Assembly: GCA_013399115.1 (NCBI GenBank)
Contig: VXAA01004021.1
Location: 62,820-126,819 of the forward strand
Direction: 5' to 3'
Source of the DNA: Anseranas semipalmata
Taxonomy: Eukaryota > Chordata > Aves > Anseriformes > Anseranatidae
Length of the DNA: 64,000 nt
The first letter of the stretch is position 1, and every line of letters starts with the position of its first letter. Below are positions 1 to 14,671 of this stretch, in pieces. The notes beneath the pieces were generated by a model that saw nothing but the letters and a program-made list of their open reading frames with translations, made no database searches and was not told the DNA's origin. Both the position numbers and the translations under genes were made by a program.

Positions 1-3000
1 TTATTCTTCAATCTGCAGACAGCTGGAACATTAAACTTTGATTTCAGCTCTTGTTTTTCTTAAGATTTTAGTAAATGTCTGTGCAGTTCCCGGCCTTTTA
101 ATCTTCTAGACTCATGCAAGGGGCAGCAGAAGCACTCCTCCTCTACGTGAAATCCAATAGTATAGGAAGACAAAGGTTGTCCTGGGAAATCAGAGTAATG
201 TTTCCAACAGCTATTGCCAATGAAAGTTTGATAGCAAAGCGCTGAAAACTGTTGTCACAGATAATTTTGTCATTTTTATAAAAATTTTTAAAGTGTGGTT
301 TTAATTCTATTTGAATATCACATTCTGCAGGCATGACCTTACTTACTTATATTATGAGGAATATCTTAACATATTTGCTGTTCAAATACTAAAGGGAGCA
401 GATGTACTCTGCAGGATGGGGGCCCCCCAGAGCCAGAGATGAGAGTAGTTATAAATGTTTTAACTTTTTTTTCTTATTTGCCTGTGTTTAAGCTGTTGAC
501 CTCAGTGATGTCTAATGACAGAGTTCCTCAAGTTAATCGGTAACTCTGAGAATATTTCCATTTGTTTCACATCTGCTGCCTTTCAGTTTCATTGGACCTC
601 CATCTTTCTTGTATTATGAAAAAGGCTAAATATAAGAGCCCACATGCTTTTTCTATAACTTCCCATGTTTTGAAAACCACCATCACATCTGCTCGGCATT
701 CCTGTTCTCTTCACTGTTTTGTATGAAAGATGCTGCTTCTAAAAACTGCTGTCCCCACTTGCAAACTCCTTTCTAGCCTTCTGTCTTCCTCAGAACCGAA
801 GTGGTGTTTTGCGCAAGAAGGTATTGACCCGTCTCAAAAAGAATTATGTGCAATTTGCAGGTCCTTCCTGTGCCCTTTCTGCAGGCTGTTGGCTCTCTCT
901 GTAGCTGTTGATAGAGATGAAGGGTTTGTGTGGCTGACCTCAGAGGATTTCTTGTGATCGGCAGGAAGGCTGGCAAGTTTGTCTGATGACTCACCCTTGT
1001 ACCCTCTTTTCCTGCCCTTGACTCTTATACTTGAGTGGTATCAGATAACATCTATTAAAAACAAAACAGAAACATGGCTTTTCATTACAATGGCTCTCTC
1101 TTTTCTTTGGGCAACTTGGCACTAAACAAAACCATCAATGAAAGGGTTGGATGAGGGCAAGAAAACTCCATACTGGCTTTGCTTCCCCTGCTTCTGTGTT
1201 GTGTCCATCTCCAAACAGCCCTTGCTGTTCTACCATTGCACAATCAAAGATAGCTCTTACATGCAGTTGCTGAACTCAGAATGTTTTAAGTCTGAACATT
1301 GTGAAGCCAGTAAAGGAAAAAAAATACATGACTGTTTCACCAGGAGAAAAAAAAAATATTATTTATATTTAGATCTTCATGTTGGGTTCTGAGAATCCCA
1401 AATGTCAAAACATTAATGTCAAGGAAAATGGGAATAGCTCTACTGACAGTTCAACCAAGTGACAATATGAGGTTTTAAGTAGTGGCTTGTGAGTTAATGA
1501 GCGATTAACAAGTCACTCTTTTTAATTAGTTTCCAGAAGGACTTCAAAGACTTTACATGGAATTTCAGCTGGGTTTGGGTAAGTACTGGCAAGAGCTAGA
1601 CCACAAAATTGGTTGGGCATTGGGCAGGCATTTTGGTGAGATTTCTAGTTCTTCCGTCTGGTCACTTCAAGTGTCAGGACTATGTTCTGACTCTGTCTTT
1701 TCTGACATTTTTAAGGCAAGTTAAAACCAAGAAATGAAACACCAAATGAAAACCAAGACGAAGACAACTCGGAATGTTTTGGGATTCTTGTTCTTTCTAA
1801 AAACATTTTGCTACACTTAAAAAATGACTCATTTCAAAATCATAGTAGATTTTAAAGGAAGTAGTGTTGTTATTCTTGTGACTGAGCAAAGAAATAGAAT
1901 GCACCTGATTAAAGTAATGAAACGCATGGAATAGCTTACATTTTTTTCTTAATAATGCATATTAAAACCACTTGTAAACTCTTCATTTTGCAGACTGGAA
2001 GTCCCAAACTAGGACCAAAAACACCACCAAAACTTGAATTTGGTCGTGGGCAGTCCAATAATATATACACTGCAAAACCACAACACAATAATAATTTAAC
2101 AAGACTCTTCAGCTCTGCCTTACTTTTAGCAGCAAGCAGTTTGAATCGGTACATGCTGTTACAGATAAAGGCAGACTGAGTGGATCACTGGCTAAGTTCC
2201 TAATTTTAGAATATGGATTAAGCTATGTAGAAAATAAAAATATCAACTGGAATGTCACTGATAAATATTGGCTCTCTGGAAGGTTTGAAACCCATAATGT
2301 TAATTAAAACATACAATTTCTCAGTGACACTTGAACTATGAAATCATCTCAATAATGTCATAATACTTTGGAATAGGAACAAACAAACAAACAAACAAAC
2401 GAAATATCTCCTGGGGTCCAATGATTACAACAGCTTTTGACTAACTCTTTTCACTTTCCTTCTCCCCTTGCTATTTGCACCTAGCACTCCAAGCCCGTTT
2501 CTCATGTTATGAATGCCTGGCTTTCTTATTTTGTAAATTCACAGAATAACATGTGCAAACATGTGCACCAGTTAAATAGTTACAATATGAAAGATCTATT
2601 TAAGAAAACATTTTGCAAAGGTATGGGGGATATAATACAGCACTATCACAGAAGCACATTTGAAAATGAACCTACAAATAATCCTTTACATGTTTTCTTG
2701 TGAACATATTGGCTATAAATTTGTGCAACTCTTATAAACATGGAACCTCCATAATCTGATTTGGGATGACCTTCCAGCTTCACATAATCTTCCCCTGCAT
2801 ACTGTGATGATGTTCAGCAGTCATGCTAACAAAGCTCTTTTTTTTTTTTTAAATAATTCTTAATTATAAGAGCTAAAACTGAGAATAAAATGAGCCACTC
2901 AAACTCAACCAAAATGTTGTTTGTACAGTAATGATCTGTAACTTACAACCTAGTCCTGGAACTGCTACCAGACGCAGACTATGGTCCTACCCGACATGTC

Positions 3001-5230
3001 TTCTGAGAAAAGTGCCACTGACCCTACTGAGACAGGGCATTGTTCAGTATGAGAAACAGGAGAAAAGTCTAACTTCTTCACAGTAAAGACTGATGAGTTT
3101 CTGAATTTCTACGCTTTTCAAGTAATTTCCTTGCAGTGCTATAGATTTTTCAAAAGAGTAGGATTCATGAGCCATATCCTTGGACTTTATTTTCTGTGGC
3201 CAGTTTTGTGACTATTGTGAGAATAGTATATAGCATACCTAAACCTGTGCCTTGACTATACCTCATCTTCCCAAATGGTGTAATTGTAGTGGATAGAGGT
3301 TAAAACTTTGGCTTCCAGCTCCCACACTATTAAGCTTAGTAGATCTGTTATCATGAGGTGCTTGTCGTGTGCCCACAGCAAATTACAGCTTTCCTTTGGG
3401 CACGAGATGTGGAGCACACCACCCCTTAGACCTCCCCAGTGACCAAGCAGCTTTGCTCAGGACCACAGGCCAGGTATAATCCATCTGAATTAAGTGATTA
3501 TACAATGTATCCATTTCTGTCATCTTAACCAAACAAATCTTCTGTTGTGTGGTGGGCTTTATTTTTTGCTTTATGCAGGATTGCCAAATTCAGGAAAGTT
3601 TCTATTTCTACTGTTGGCTGGATGCCACAGAAGTGAATAATAAAGTAGTAAAAGTAATCATAGCAAAAGTGTATTATAAAGGAAAATTCAGTGGGCACTC
3701 AAATTAAGTCTTTCCACATACTCAGAATTTCTACAATTGACTGGCACTGTAGTAAAAATATGTAGCTAGATGATGATCAAAAAAGAAAAATCTTACTGCA
3801 AAATAGTTCTTAACACTGCAAACAACCTGCATAGAAAATATTCTCTGGAACACGAAATAAAAAGATCAATCTTATAAAACAAAACAACCAAAAAATTAGT
3901 GCTTTTTCAAACGTTCCATCATTAGGTATTGAGAAACTGAACTTATGTGTCAGATCTGATATTAATTAAGAGAATGTAAATTAAATGTATATTAAGTAGA
4001 ATGATAGATAGATAGCAAATAGACTGCAAAGGAAAAGGTTTCCAGTATAGTGACTGACTTAATGTATCCTTTGAGATATAAATTAAATCTCTGCTAAATG
4101 AAGAAAATAAAGTCTAAAACCATCAAGCTCCTTTTACTGCTTCCAATGGTCTGGATCTAAATAAGGATAACAATAAATATAATTATATATATTTTTTTAT
4201 TATTATCTAATTAATTTAAGTTTTCAAAATGGAAAAAAAAAATGTGTCTATGCCAAGTTTTAGCCTGTTGTGATTGAAGTGTCTAGGTTGTAAATTAGCT
4301 GCAAAACAAGGTTTTTAATGGAAATAGCAATTGACCCTTGGCAGTCACAGTGTTAAGAACTGCTGCTGTAGTGTTAAGTTACATCTCTGTTCCCTGGGCA
4401 CAGTCTTACAAGTTATATAACAGTACCCAATGCAGGATTACTCAATCCCTTTACCTAACCCTAATTACATGCTGGACTTGTGGCTCCCATAATAGTTCTC
4501 CTCTATTGACATGTTCAGAGGAGATGTCAGTGACACCACCAAACCCAGATCCTGCTGCCTGCACAGACCAATAATGTTCTGCTTACCAGTACCACCCACC
4601 CTAAGGGACATTATTTTGTTTTTCCTTCACTCCTTTCCTAGCTGGCAACCAATTCCTGCCCAAAATGATCTACTCCTGGAAAAAATCTGCACAAATAATA
4701 GATGCATAAACTACAGGTACAGTACATACTGTACTTCATTTCTTGGCATTTGTGTAAGACAACCACCCAGCTGCAGAAGGAAAGAATAAGACATATTAAA
4801 ATGTGTGATACAAGGCTATATTTATACTTGGTTTTTCTGGAAATCATCTGCATGATAGCAGCAGATCTTGAATGCTTTTTGCATCTCATGGGGTCTTTAA
4901 TATGCAGAACTTGACAGCATCCAGGCCAGTATTTTCAAACCTGTCTTGTATTTAGACAAGCAAAAATGTGATTGAAATTTTCTCAGTACTTTTTCAATGA
5001 ACAGATCATCTTAAACATCTGTGTTAACGTCTGCTTGGTACCACCTTTAAAAGGTAACATCTTAACTACCTCTCAAGGATACAGAGCAGCTGTGCCTCAC
5101 TGTTTTCATAACTGTGAGTTTATGCGACTACTGATTACTAGTCGTAGCACTCCAAAGTCCTTGATCTGGCTCAGGGTCCTCTTTCACCAGATAATGGACA
5201 AGAAAGTATAGGGAGGCAGCTTTCTCCTGC
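1..5230. other. Unique AT-rich non-coding stretch
   Basis: I see no gene here. Open frames stay below about 95 codons and lack protein-like composition. The stretch holds an AAAC simple repeat at 2378-2400, a T run near 2838-2850, a short GATA run at 4003-4015 and a TA-rich patch near 4170-4215. A segment at 3330-3420 looks less random (balanced composition, with GTGCCCA and TGGGCAC facing each other about 20 bp apart), but nothing shows a function. Confidence 0.6.
2378..2400. repeat. (AAAC)n microsatellite
   Basis: About 5.7 tandem copies of AAAC, ending in a single-base variant (AAACG). It is an ordinary simple repeat with no gene next to it. Confidence 0.9.
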
Positions 5231-5332
5231 AGAATCACAGAATGGTTTGGGTGGGAAGGGACGGGTGGAGGTCATCTGGTCCACCCTCCCTGCCCAAGCA
5301 GGGCCACCTAGAGCAGGTTGCCCAAGACCATG
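5231..5332 (-). mobile_element. CR1 LINE, 3' end fragment
   Basis: The plus strand begins AGAATCACAGAATGGTTTGG and continues with the GGGAAGGGAC, CCACCCTCCCTGCCCAAGCA and GAGCAGGTTGCCCAAG blocks. These are the reverse complement of the CR1 3' end, so the element lies on the minus strand with its 3' terminus at 5231. Only about 100 bp remain, all from the 3' non-coding end and the last part of ORF2, so it cannot move. Severe 5' truncation is usual for CR1. The boundary at 5332 is where similarity to the CR1 pattern fades and is approximate. Confidence 0.87.
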
Positions 5333-8300
5333 CCAGAAGAAAAATAATCATTCATATCCAGGGAACTCTGGCTTTTAACTCTTCTAGTTCACCTTGTAAA
5401 ACTTCTCCCAGACAGGAAAAGACAACTGATACCAGACTGCCTAGTGCAAATCCAGGTCACTGAAAGCTCAAAGGATACAAGGAAGGACTGACTCTGCCAT
5501 CCCATGGAGCTGTGTTCATCTAAAAGCAACTGTCTTTCAGTGGCAATGTGCCTGCAGGAGAAATCCAGCCCACGCAGTTTCACAGACTGTCTGCAGAGTC
5601 ATCACCCTGGCAAGTCAGACTGGATAAGGGATTTAGCTATCTCGTGGTGTTCAGCGTGTCATACAACAGATGGAGATTTCTCAGAAATTTCTCTGGCATG
5701 GTTTCAGCACAGGAAATATCTGCATGAAAGGCAATGGATACATTAAGAAGTTAAAAGGTCTCCTAAGCAGTGTGCTGTAGCAGATCTGGTTGCTAATGAG
5801 GCAAAAGGCAGAAAAGGATGCGGCATGCTGAGAACATACTGTTGCCACTCCTGACTTAATAAGTTAGCCTAATTCTGATCTTCCTCTTAACTTGTGGATA
5901 GTAGCCTGTGGGTGGAGATGGGTACTTCTCTGGGCTGGTAGGGAAGTGCACAAAAAGTCCTGCTTTTCTTTGAACACAGTGAAGCACAGCAGGATAAAGC
6001 AGTGTTTGCTCACTGTTTGTAAGCTTCTTTCTGAAAAACATTTTGCCTTAAAGTATACTCTTTGCCTTTCCCTCTCTTAACTTCCCTCCTTGTTAATGTT
6101 ACCCATAATTTTCATACTTCACTGTAAATACATTTGGCCAGCTTTATTGTTTTCTTCCTCCCTTCCCTCAAACAATGGATACAGAGATCACATTTTATTG
6201 CTCAGTTTTAAACCGTAAGACCTAATTTTGGTTTATGACCAGCTCATTCTGAAACAGATACCAGCCATTTCCTAGATTTATGTGGAAAGCTATTATGCCA
6301 AACTGTTCCAGGTAGGTCTCATCCTTACCATAATTCTTACCATTTCCTGCACAACATGCTCTGCAAGTGGCAAGACCTAGAAGGAGCCGCTGGATACGTG
6401 TTGCACAGAGTTTACCATGTGAGGCACTTCAATTATTTCATTTTTTCTCTGGCACTTCTGGCAGGAAAAGACTTCTTGTTCCTATGTGCTCAGTACATCT
6501 AACTGTATGCCTGTACAGCCCTGTCGTGATAGCTGTACATTTCTATGCCGATCAAAAAAAAGGCAACTTAACCATAAAAGCAGTGCATTTTAGGGAGGTG
6601 AGTTAGACTGTATCGGAACAAAATAGCTGTTGGGAAAAGCTAGGTCAGAAAAGTATCCTCTGTTTTTTATTCCTAATATCAGCACTGAGTATTCTAATGA
6701 ATAATTCCATATTTCATCAATTTGCTTAAAACAAATGTTGGGTCATAATGCAGAGCCACAAAATCATTGTAGGTGCAGGTGTATCAATAGCCTTACATCT
6801 TACTCTGAATACTTCCACTGTTTTTGTGGGATACATGCATATGGGCTGCACGCAAATCTGTTAGTCAACTGTGTCCTGTGAATTTGTATCAGTAAACCTA
6901 TTAAAGGCACAGCTGTGTTTGGAGCAAGAGGGTCTGTGCTGTCCTACCATGGTCAGATGATCACACAAAGTACTGTGGGTCACAATTGCCTCAAGTGGGT
7001 AGTTGGAGCCAGAAAAGCACAACCTGTGCTCGTAGAACTGTAACAGTGGAATGACCAAGTCAGACAAATGTAACTAGCTGAAAACATAACATTGGCCTTG
7101 TCCTGTGTCTCTAATAACTTTCTGCAACAGCTGAATAATTTATTGATCTATTTGATCTAACACTATTGTCTGCTCACAGATTGCCTAAGGCAGATTTCCA
7201 TTTCATTAATGCACCCGTTATTTAAACTACAAGATGCATTCATAACTTACACAATACATTCTCTGGAAATACATTTCTTTTAGCATTTTCTATTCATAAA
7301 TCTCCTGTTGGTTAACTAAATCCTGTGGTATTACTTCAGTTGATGCCGTAACTTACTTTTAGAAACAAGGTGAAACTGAAGTAAAACAGCTTTAGTTTTT
7401 TCCCAAGATGGAACACAAGTGTTTGCATGGAAAAATATTTATACCTTAGGTACTAGGATTTCATTTCCTATAAAAGGTTACAGAAGCTTACCTTTTGTGG
7501 AGTGGTGATAGTTTCCACCAGCAAAGGTTTATCTCACTTGAATGACTCCAGCACAATGCAAAGGCATCAAGCTACTCAGACTGTCATTGAGAAAAATACA
7601 GTGAGTATGAACGTGGGAAGTAACCACAAATTAGTGTAATTTCTGCAGTATAAAGACTGAGGTTGCCTGCCTAGCTGCAACACAGCAGGGCCTAGACCCC
7701 AGCTGGGACATTCAAAAGCTACCAAAATACATGTAAAACACAGAGGACGCAGAGAAATCTAGTTTGGTACTAATGAGCGATGCTGAACAAGCACCAAGTG
7801 ATGTCTTCCTGAGTGCTGCTGATGTAAGCTGAGTGCTGCTGAAATCCCTGCACCTGCCACCAGAGCAACCTGTGTTTGCTCTGTCACAGTTTGCACAAGG
7901 TCCTGGCTGTACAACCTCAGTGTGTTAATGACAGCAGGGGCTAATGAGAAAGGCAGTTGAGTTGGAAGGGGATTTGGAAGCAGGGTTTGAACTTGAGCTG
8001 TCTGCCATCAGTGACATTGAGGTCACTCTCAGGTGCCGGTGGTGACAGCCCCTGGATAAGCAGGGCAAGATACTTTGATTCCTTGTTCTCATTCAGACAA
8101 ACTTCTCTTGGCTCCAAAGGAAGTTTGAGTGGAAACTGGATAAGGTGCCTGGTATTTTGCTTGAAGCTATTAGTGCTGGAAATAGCCTATCAGGTTTTTA
8201 GGGAATGCTATAACATATCTATGAAGTTTTTATCAAAACTACACAGAAGCTAAGGAGCTACAGAAAGATACTCATCCCCCATGAAAGATTAATCATAACC

Positions 8301-11300
8301 AAATCTTCCAGAGCTTATTCCTACTGCTGATTTCACGTCTGCTGTCTCTGACTGTGCTGCAAAAGGATTAGTAAACTCTTGTGAGACAGTACCAATCTCC
8401 ATCTCTATATGCTTCTTCTCAGCGGCATTACTTCATAGCCTAGATATCTACTATCAACCAAAAGAACTGGCCAGCCCATGAGACAAACATAGTAGTCAGT
8501 CGATAGCTGATTGCAGACATCTGCTGTGCCCAGGAGCAGCATTCAGCAGTGTTTGTATTAAGAAGCTTTTGTGGCTAGACAGCAGGACTGACTCGCTCAG
8601 AGCTTGGTTATGGTAACAGTCCCCCAAGGCAATGACGCACAGCTTCAGGAAGGAAGCAGGTTCTCTGATTTACAAACCATGCTCCCCCTCTTCTCTGCCA
8701 AATAGCTGGAGTGCCTCATTGCACCTTAAGAATGGGGGCAGATCTGTAAGGAAAAACAAACATGAATAAGCGCTGATTGTGGTTTACACACCCTGTCCAT
8801 TTGTTCTTTTGTCTGTCTTATTGCTTATTTGCACTTTAACCACTGTCCAGGGCAAGGGACAGTATGAATCACCCCAGGACTGGCCCTAAAAGATTCAAGG
8901 AGACAGTGTTTTCTTTAGCCATTCTGCGAACAAGCAGACTGTCGCGGTGGCACCATTCTCAAGCAGGTAGCACTGTATCCTCCATGACAGCAGGATCCCC
9001 ACAGCATGCCTGACCCATGGAGGCGCTTGTCTTTTGAGAGACAGCATTTCCCTAACGCTGCCTCGTTTCCCAAACAGCAACTTCATACAAGGTTTCCTTG
9101 AGACTCCAACAACTGGCCCATTAAGTAGTCCAACTTTCTGGTATCAGTTGAATTCATGGAAATGTGAATATTTTCACCATGGTCACTGGCTTATTTTGCT
9201 TTTAAGGTGGTGTAAACAAATTTTCAGCCTACCCTATCTTTCTACACCAATGCAGTTAAAGCTGACTGACTGTGGCTCAACACTTTTCCCTGGTGTTTCT
9301 CTAAGGATTTGGTCTCATAACATCAGAGAAGACCCTTCCTGACACTGTAAAACTGTCAGAGAAAAATGTTTTTCAAAACTATGTATTACTTTGAAAATCC
9401 AAAATAAAGTGTAAGAGCAAAGAATGGCGTTCTGAGGAAGGATTTAGAGCAAGGCAAACTAAAACAGTGACAGCCACCCTTTAAACCTCCATTGTCAGTA
9501 ACTTTTTGTGGTCTCAGGTTCAGAGAAGGTCTAAAGTAAATGTCTGAATTACCAAAGATGGCAAAAACATGAGAAAAAAATTCTGGCTTATTTAAATCTT
9601 TTGGTCAAAAGCTGTTGTAGTAATCTCAGTTTCTGCATATGTATTTAGCAATAGTAACCCAGATGCTGGTAGTTTTGTTTGTCTTATTTTCATGAATACT
9701 GGTTTTGCCTGTTCAGCATTCATTGTTCAAGCAGTGGGATCTGTTCCCCCCATTTTGTTCCCTGACTGGTCTGCTGAAAGTTTCTAAGGAAATTAATTAT
9801 TTGTGCTTAAGCACCCTTTTCCAGTTATAGATAGAAGTGAAGGACTGACATTTCTCAAACACTGACATGAGAAAGAAAAAAAAAAAGATTCTCTGTGTGA
9901 ATGTGGGCAAGGAAGAGAATGACAAACACATTGAATGCTGGTGTATGAACAAATACTCTTCAACGTTGTGTTTGTAGCAATCAGGCATCTCTCACTACGA
10001 GAAGGGCAGTCATTCCAGGATGTAGTGAAAGGCTCACAAATTTAATCTTTCAGTACTTCTGTGGCAAATGTTTTCATGTAGTTTGGACAACTTTTGAAAC
10101 TTTTGAAAAAAACATCAGTCTTCTGAATACTTACCTAAGACAAACTTCAGAAGACTTTCAGTTACCTCTGTTGGAATTAATTAATCCCTTGAGCTAAAGC
10201 TAATGCAACTGAGCTTATGCAATTTTCCAAGGAAGAGAATTATTATGTTAAAAAAAAAAAAAAAGGATTATCAATGCATTTTTAAGAACAAAGGATGGGA
10301 TGCGTTATTTAATAGAATAACTTACTGTTTTTGAAGCTATGATCATAACATTTTATTCTATGGGGTTAAGTATTAGATTAGATTAGCAGATGACTGCCCA
10401 TGCTTGTCCTTTCTGAAATCAAAAGTGCCTGCCCCAACTCTCACTGCACCTTATCTAAAATTATATAACATATGCCATAACATATTATATAACATATAAA
10501 AATAGTTATTTCCCTCTACTTTATCTGATCTCAGGAGAATTCACATCATTCTCAGTGCTTAAGAAAAAAAAGGGGGGAAACAGACATTTCTCACAATATC
10601 TTCTTGAGAAGGCCAGTGATCCACCAACTTTTCTCCTAGCTTCTGATTCTATGTTTACTTTCATGTTCATTGCAGTTCCCTTATTTTGCTTCTTTGCCAG
10701 AGCAACGTAGCTCACTACACAAGTGCTACAGAAGTCATTTTCTGAGTGCATGAATAAAGTTCAGAGCTGAGCTGCAGGTGTTCATGTGAACTGGAGTGTT
10801 CCTTCCAAAGAATAAGTGTGTTTTGTTAACAGCTTCCCAAGCTTTCTTTGCTTGTAGAGCCAGGAAATGGAATAGGTGAGTCAAAAACATGCAGAACTGT
10901 CCAGAAGATATCGTTCTGCAGTGGAAAGATAACAAAATCTTTCCAATATTTCTGAGAAAATGAAGTTGTTCAAGTCTTTGATTTTGTTTGGATCAGCCCT
11001 GTTTTTCAATCCAAATGCTTTCAAGTCAGGCAAAACATGGACTTCAACCTCAACACCTCTGGCTAGTGTATTTGCCACTAGGCTGTTTTTCTTCATTGGT
11101 CTCATTTCCATGAAACATAATGGTTTCAATGATCTGACCAATTCTAATGCCAGCTATTCCCCATTGTATCATTTTCTTCTTATCTGGTCAGTATTGTGTC
11201 TACACCTGTTTGTGAGGTAAAGACAGACTTCCAAAATCTTGTGCCTTAGGCATGCTTACATCAATGCATACTCATGCTATTACTCCCCGTCCCAGCCCTC

Positions 11301-11535
11301 CCCACTCCCAGAAAAAAAAAAAAAATCAAATAATATGTCTGGAAAAACAAATAACTTACAAAAGAAAGATTCAGCTTTGTGAATTCTTCCCCTCTGTTGT
11401 ATGCCCTTTTCATATCTATCATCATGAAGCACATCATGATTTTCCACCACATTTCATGGGATTCCATTTACCTCAAGAGAAATCCTTGTGCTGTTTTTAT
11501 TTCATTTTGATTCAGGCAGAACTGACATTTTTAAC

Positions 11536-11573
11536 TTTTTTTCTTTTTTCTTTTTTTCTTTTTTTTTTTTTTT
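11536..11573 (+). repeat. Poly-pyrimidine (T-rich) tract
   Basis: An almost pure T run with four interspersed C residues, followed by CCTAG. A tract like this can mimic a 3' splice site, but no plausible exon follows. Seen from the minus strand it is an A-rich tail-like tract. I found no flanking target-site duplication and no retrocopied gene. Confidence 0.8.
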
Positions 11574-13225
11574 CCTAGTTCTGGGCAACAGAAGGCACAG
11601 CTTAATGAAAAGATTTACTCAAAGTCACACTGTTGGTCAGGGCCAGAGCAGAGCTCAGAGCTGAGTCCCAGGTATGGGCACAAAGATAACCTATTAGGTG
11701 AGAAGGGGTGTCAACTGGCAGATGACACGTATTTGCTTTACACCCTTGCCCAGCAATGCATCTCCCTTTTTCATATGTAGGTGTCAGCTACCTCCCGATT
11801 ATCAGGATGAAAGCCTGTGGCCAGGGCTGCTGATGTGCTGGTGAGTCACTCACACTCCATCACCCAGAGGCTCATGTCCTGGAACAGCCCAGTTTTCCCT
11901 TATCAGGCTCTGCTGCTTCTCCCAGGCCATCTCTTGTGCAATTCCAGAAAAGACAATTTTATCTTCCACAGATATTTATCAATGGCCAACATCAGAAACA
12001 AGGACATCTCTAACCCAGAATTATTACTACCATACCTTCCTCTATAATGCCTTGCTTATACATGCGATTTTACCGCAAGACTACTGAAAGTTTCAGGTGG
12101 GTGGATAGTTCGACAAGCTCTGATGAAGCTCTAAACTTCCAGATGTTTATTTCATCCTAACTCCAAACCTTTCACTCACATATTCTTTTATATGTCCTGT
12201 TTCCAGTGCTGCAATATGTATATATCTTCTGGATATATTAGGAAAAAGTGAAGGTAGGTCACAAACGATAAACACTATTCTGGTTTTGGTAAAGATCACT
12301 GGTTGCAAGCATAGACAAAGTAGAAAGAGATTAATGAAATTCACCCCTTTGCAGCTATGCAATTTATGCAACATCCTATATATTCTGCATCTCTGCTATG
12401 AACTAATACAACATTCACAAGACAGCAAACCTCAAATTTAGCCCTTAAAAAGCTGCTTGCTGAGGTCTGAGATGACGTGGAGGGAGTAAAACCTCTCTAA
12501 TGCTTAAATCCTCCTGCTGCTTCAGAACAGTCAGCACCTCATTAGCCTTAGCTCTTTGTTTGATAGGAAATGTCAGCTCACCACAGGAAATCTCCTACAC
12601 CCAAAGGCAGAAGCACCTGTCTCCATCTAGTGTTCACACGTCTGCATTTGTATGTGTTTGCCCCACCAAGGAAGTTATAAACAGAGAAGGAAAAGCATGG
12701 GAAACACTTGCTCATTACAACGTCATCCTGCTCACCCACCAGATGTCACATGTACGTGTCTGCCACAGTCAGAGGTAATAGCAGACATACAGACCTTCAC
12801 CTTCCTTTTGTGCTAAAAGTGGGAAGAAAAAGGAGAGAGGTGGGGTAAGTGATAAAAAAAGGTTAGAATATCTTGTCTTTTTACAGTATTGTTTTGCCCA
12901 TGACTGAAGTTACATTCAGACTCTTTCTGTTGTTTAAAGCTGAGGGAATTTCTTAGCGTGAGTAATGTTTAATTAAGTAAAAATATTGTGGAAACATTTA
13001 TAGGAACGCTTTCCACTGTAACTCCCAAAGTACTGGATAAGAGTCACTCAACTCACCTCAAAATGTGACTGCGAAGAAGGAAATTGTGGGTTGTGAAATC
13101 AAGACAATTTTCCCCCAAAACTCTCTGGGTGATTTGTGGGTATTTGAAGTGAAACCAGGGACACAGTACTGCCAAGGGAACCCTCTGCTCCAGGGGCCCA
13201 TCTTTTTTCTCTGCATATTGCTTGA

Positions 13226-13325
13226 TCATTTGTAAGAACAGAAACCTTTGTAGAAGACGCTGCTATGCAGGATGACCATTTTGCACTGGTAGAAGCAGAA
13301 CTTGTGGCAGGCCACACAGGCATTT
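13226..13325 (-). other. Candidate Cys-rich terminal exon (unassigned)
   Basis: On the minus strand a good 3' splice site (CATTTTCCTCCCAG) ends at 13326. In the frame that starts one base into the exon, 32 codons follow before a TGA at 13228-13226. The peptide begins NACVACHKFCFYQC and ends KGFCSYK, with five cysteines in 32 residues and a C-x2-C-x3-C-x3-C start. That spacing is not a LIM domain, not a beta-defensin and not any zinc finger I can name. A second frame (83 codons, 13350-13099) is also open. There is no partner exon, so chance is a serious alternative. Confidence 0.15.
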
Positions 13326-14671
13326 CTGGGAGGAAAATGAGTCCCTTCAAAACAGTTTTAGAATCCTAAAAGCACCTTCAGGCTGCCCAGCTGGGGCCCT
13401 ACCTGGAGCTACTGCCATGGAGAGCTGGAAAGGTACCACTGAGACTAAGCTGAGCTGACATCCTGGGAAACTCGGAATGGATATAAATATAAATTCTTAG
13501 TTTTAAAACATGGTGGAAGAAGGAGCCTGCAAGCTTGACATATAGCAGAGTATTCCAAGAGCCTCCATGGCAGCCAGGGTCTTATGCAGTCATTATGAGG
13601 TTTCTATTAAAAACCTCCATTTAAAAGCTGAAATAATCACTGGCTGAATGCAATTCAGCTCTGTTCTCCATTTCTTAACACTTATATATTTCAGTAAGTG
13701 GAATTGATTCTGAAATCTCATAGAATAATCCGGATGTCAGTGGGCTGAACCTAAATGATTTTGATGGAAGTCAAGTGAGGCAAGCAAGGAAGTAATGGAG
13801 CTCCATCATGCAGTTAGTCCTGGTACCAGCTTCCATTGGCTCAGCACTGAGCTCTAGGCAAAACAGATCTACAGCAGCTGTTAACATGCTCACACTTTTC
13901 AGTTCTCCCATCCCATATCTAACTGTCTCACCCAAACGTGTTAGCCTATTGATATGCAGAGGATGCTTAAGGATGTAAAAGCATGAGGGAACTAGGGTGC
14001 CTCTTGAGGTGGGTACCAGAGAAGAAGGAAGAAGAGAGGACCTTGGCAGGAAGAAAGAATTTAAGATCAATATCTTGTCTGGCCTGTGGGAACCTGTCAG
14101 AACTTCAGGGAGTTCCTGAAGTGCAGGAAGATGGGGCAGTGGTGCACAAGGTGTTCCTGGAGGAGATGTGGGAGTGCAAGGATCTCCAGCTTAAGCCTAG
14201 AAGCAGCACCCACTTGACACTCCAGAAAATGTTATTCCACATTCTTGTTTTATTTGAGAACTTGCTCTCTTTTGTTCAAACTCTCTCCTCTAATGCTCAA
14301 CAGCTTCTTCCTTATTCTGAGGACTCTTCTCAATTGTAAGCTCTACCACTAAGTTCTTGCTGACCTCCAGTTAATGAGAACAAGACAAAGACCACACATG
14401 ATCTGACTTATGCAAATACTGCAAGCACTGCTAATGTTGAAAATGCCAGTAAGTGAAAATAGGTTAAAGCTGTTTGTAGAAAGATGAGAGGCAATTGGAT
14501 AGCAACATTCGGCATCCAACATTTCATGTAAATCTTATTTTCATATTCCACTGCTTCCATTTGTCCACCTTGCCATTCCTCTGAAGACAAAAAAAAAAAA
14601 AAAAAGAAAAAAAAAGGATTTTGTGTTTAGATTTTGAAACAGACTTTGTTGAAACACATTCACCTTATCTT

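Larger units (their letters stand above)
5333..14671. other. Unique AT-rich non-coding stretch
   Basis: I recognise no gene. The stretch holds a spaced direct repeat of CTGAGTGCTGCTGA at 7809-7822 and 7829-7842, an A14 run at 10251-10264, a 13-bp AT-rich direct repeat at 10461-10473 and 10485-10497, a 38-bp pyrimidine run at 11536-11573, and A runs near 11311 and 14588. The AT-rich but complex segment at 7100-7360 could be conserved non-coding DNA. A minus-strand Cys-rich candidate exon at 13226-13325 is listed separately. Confidence 0.55.
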
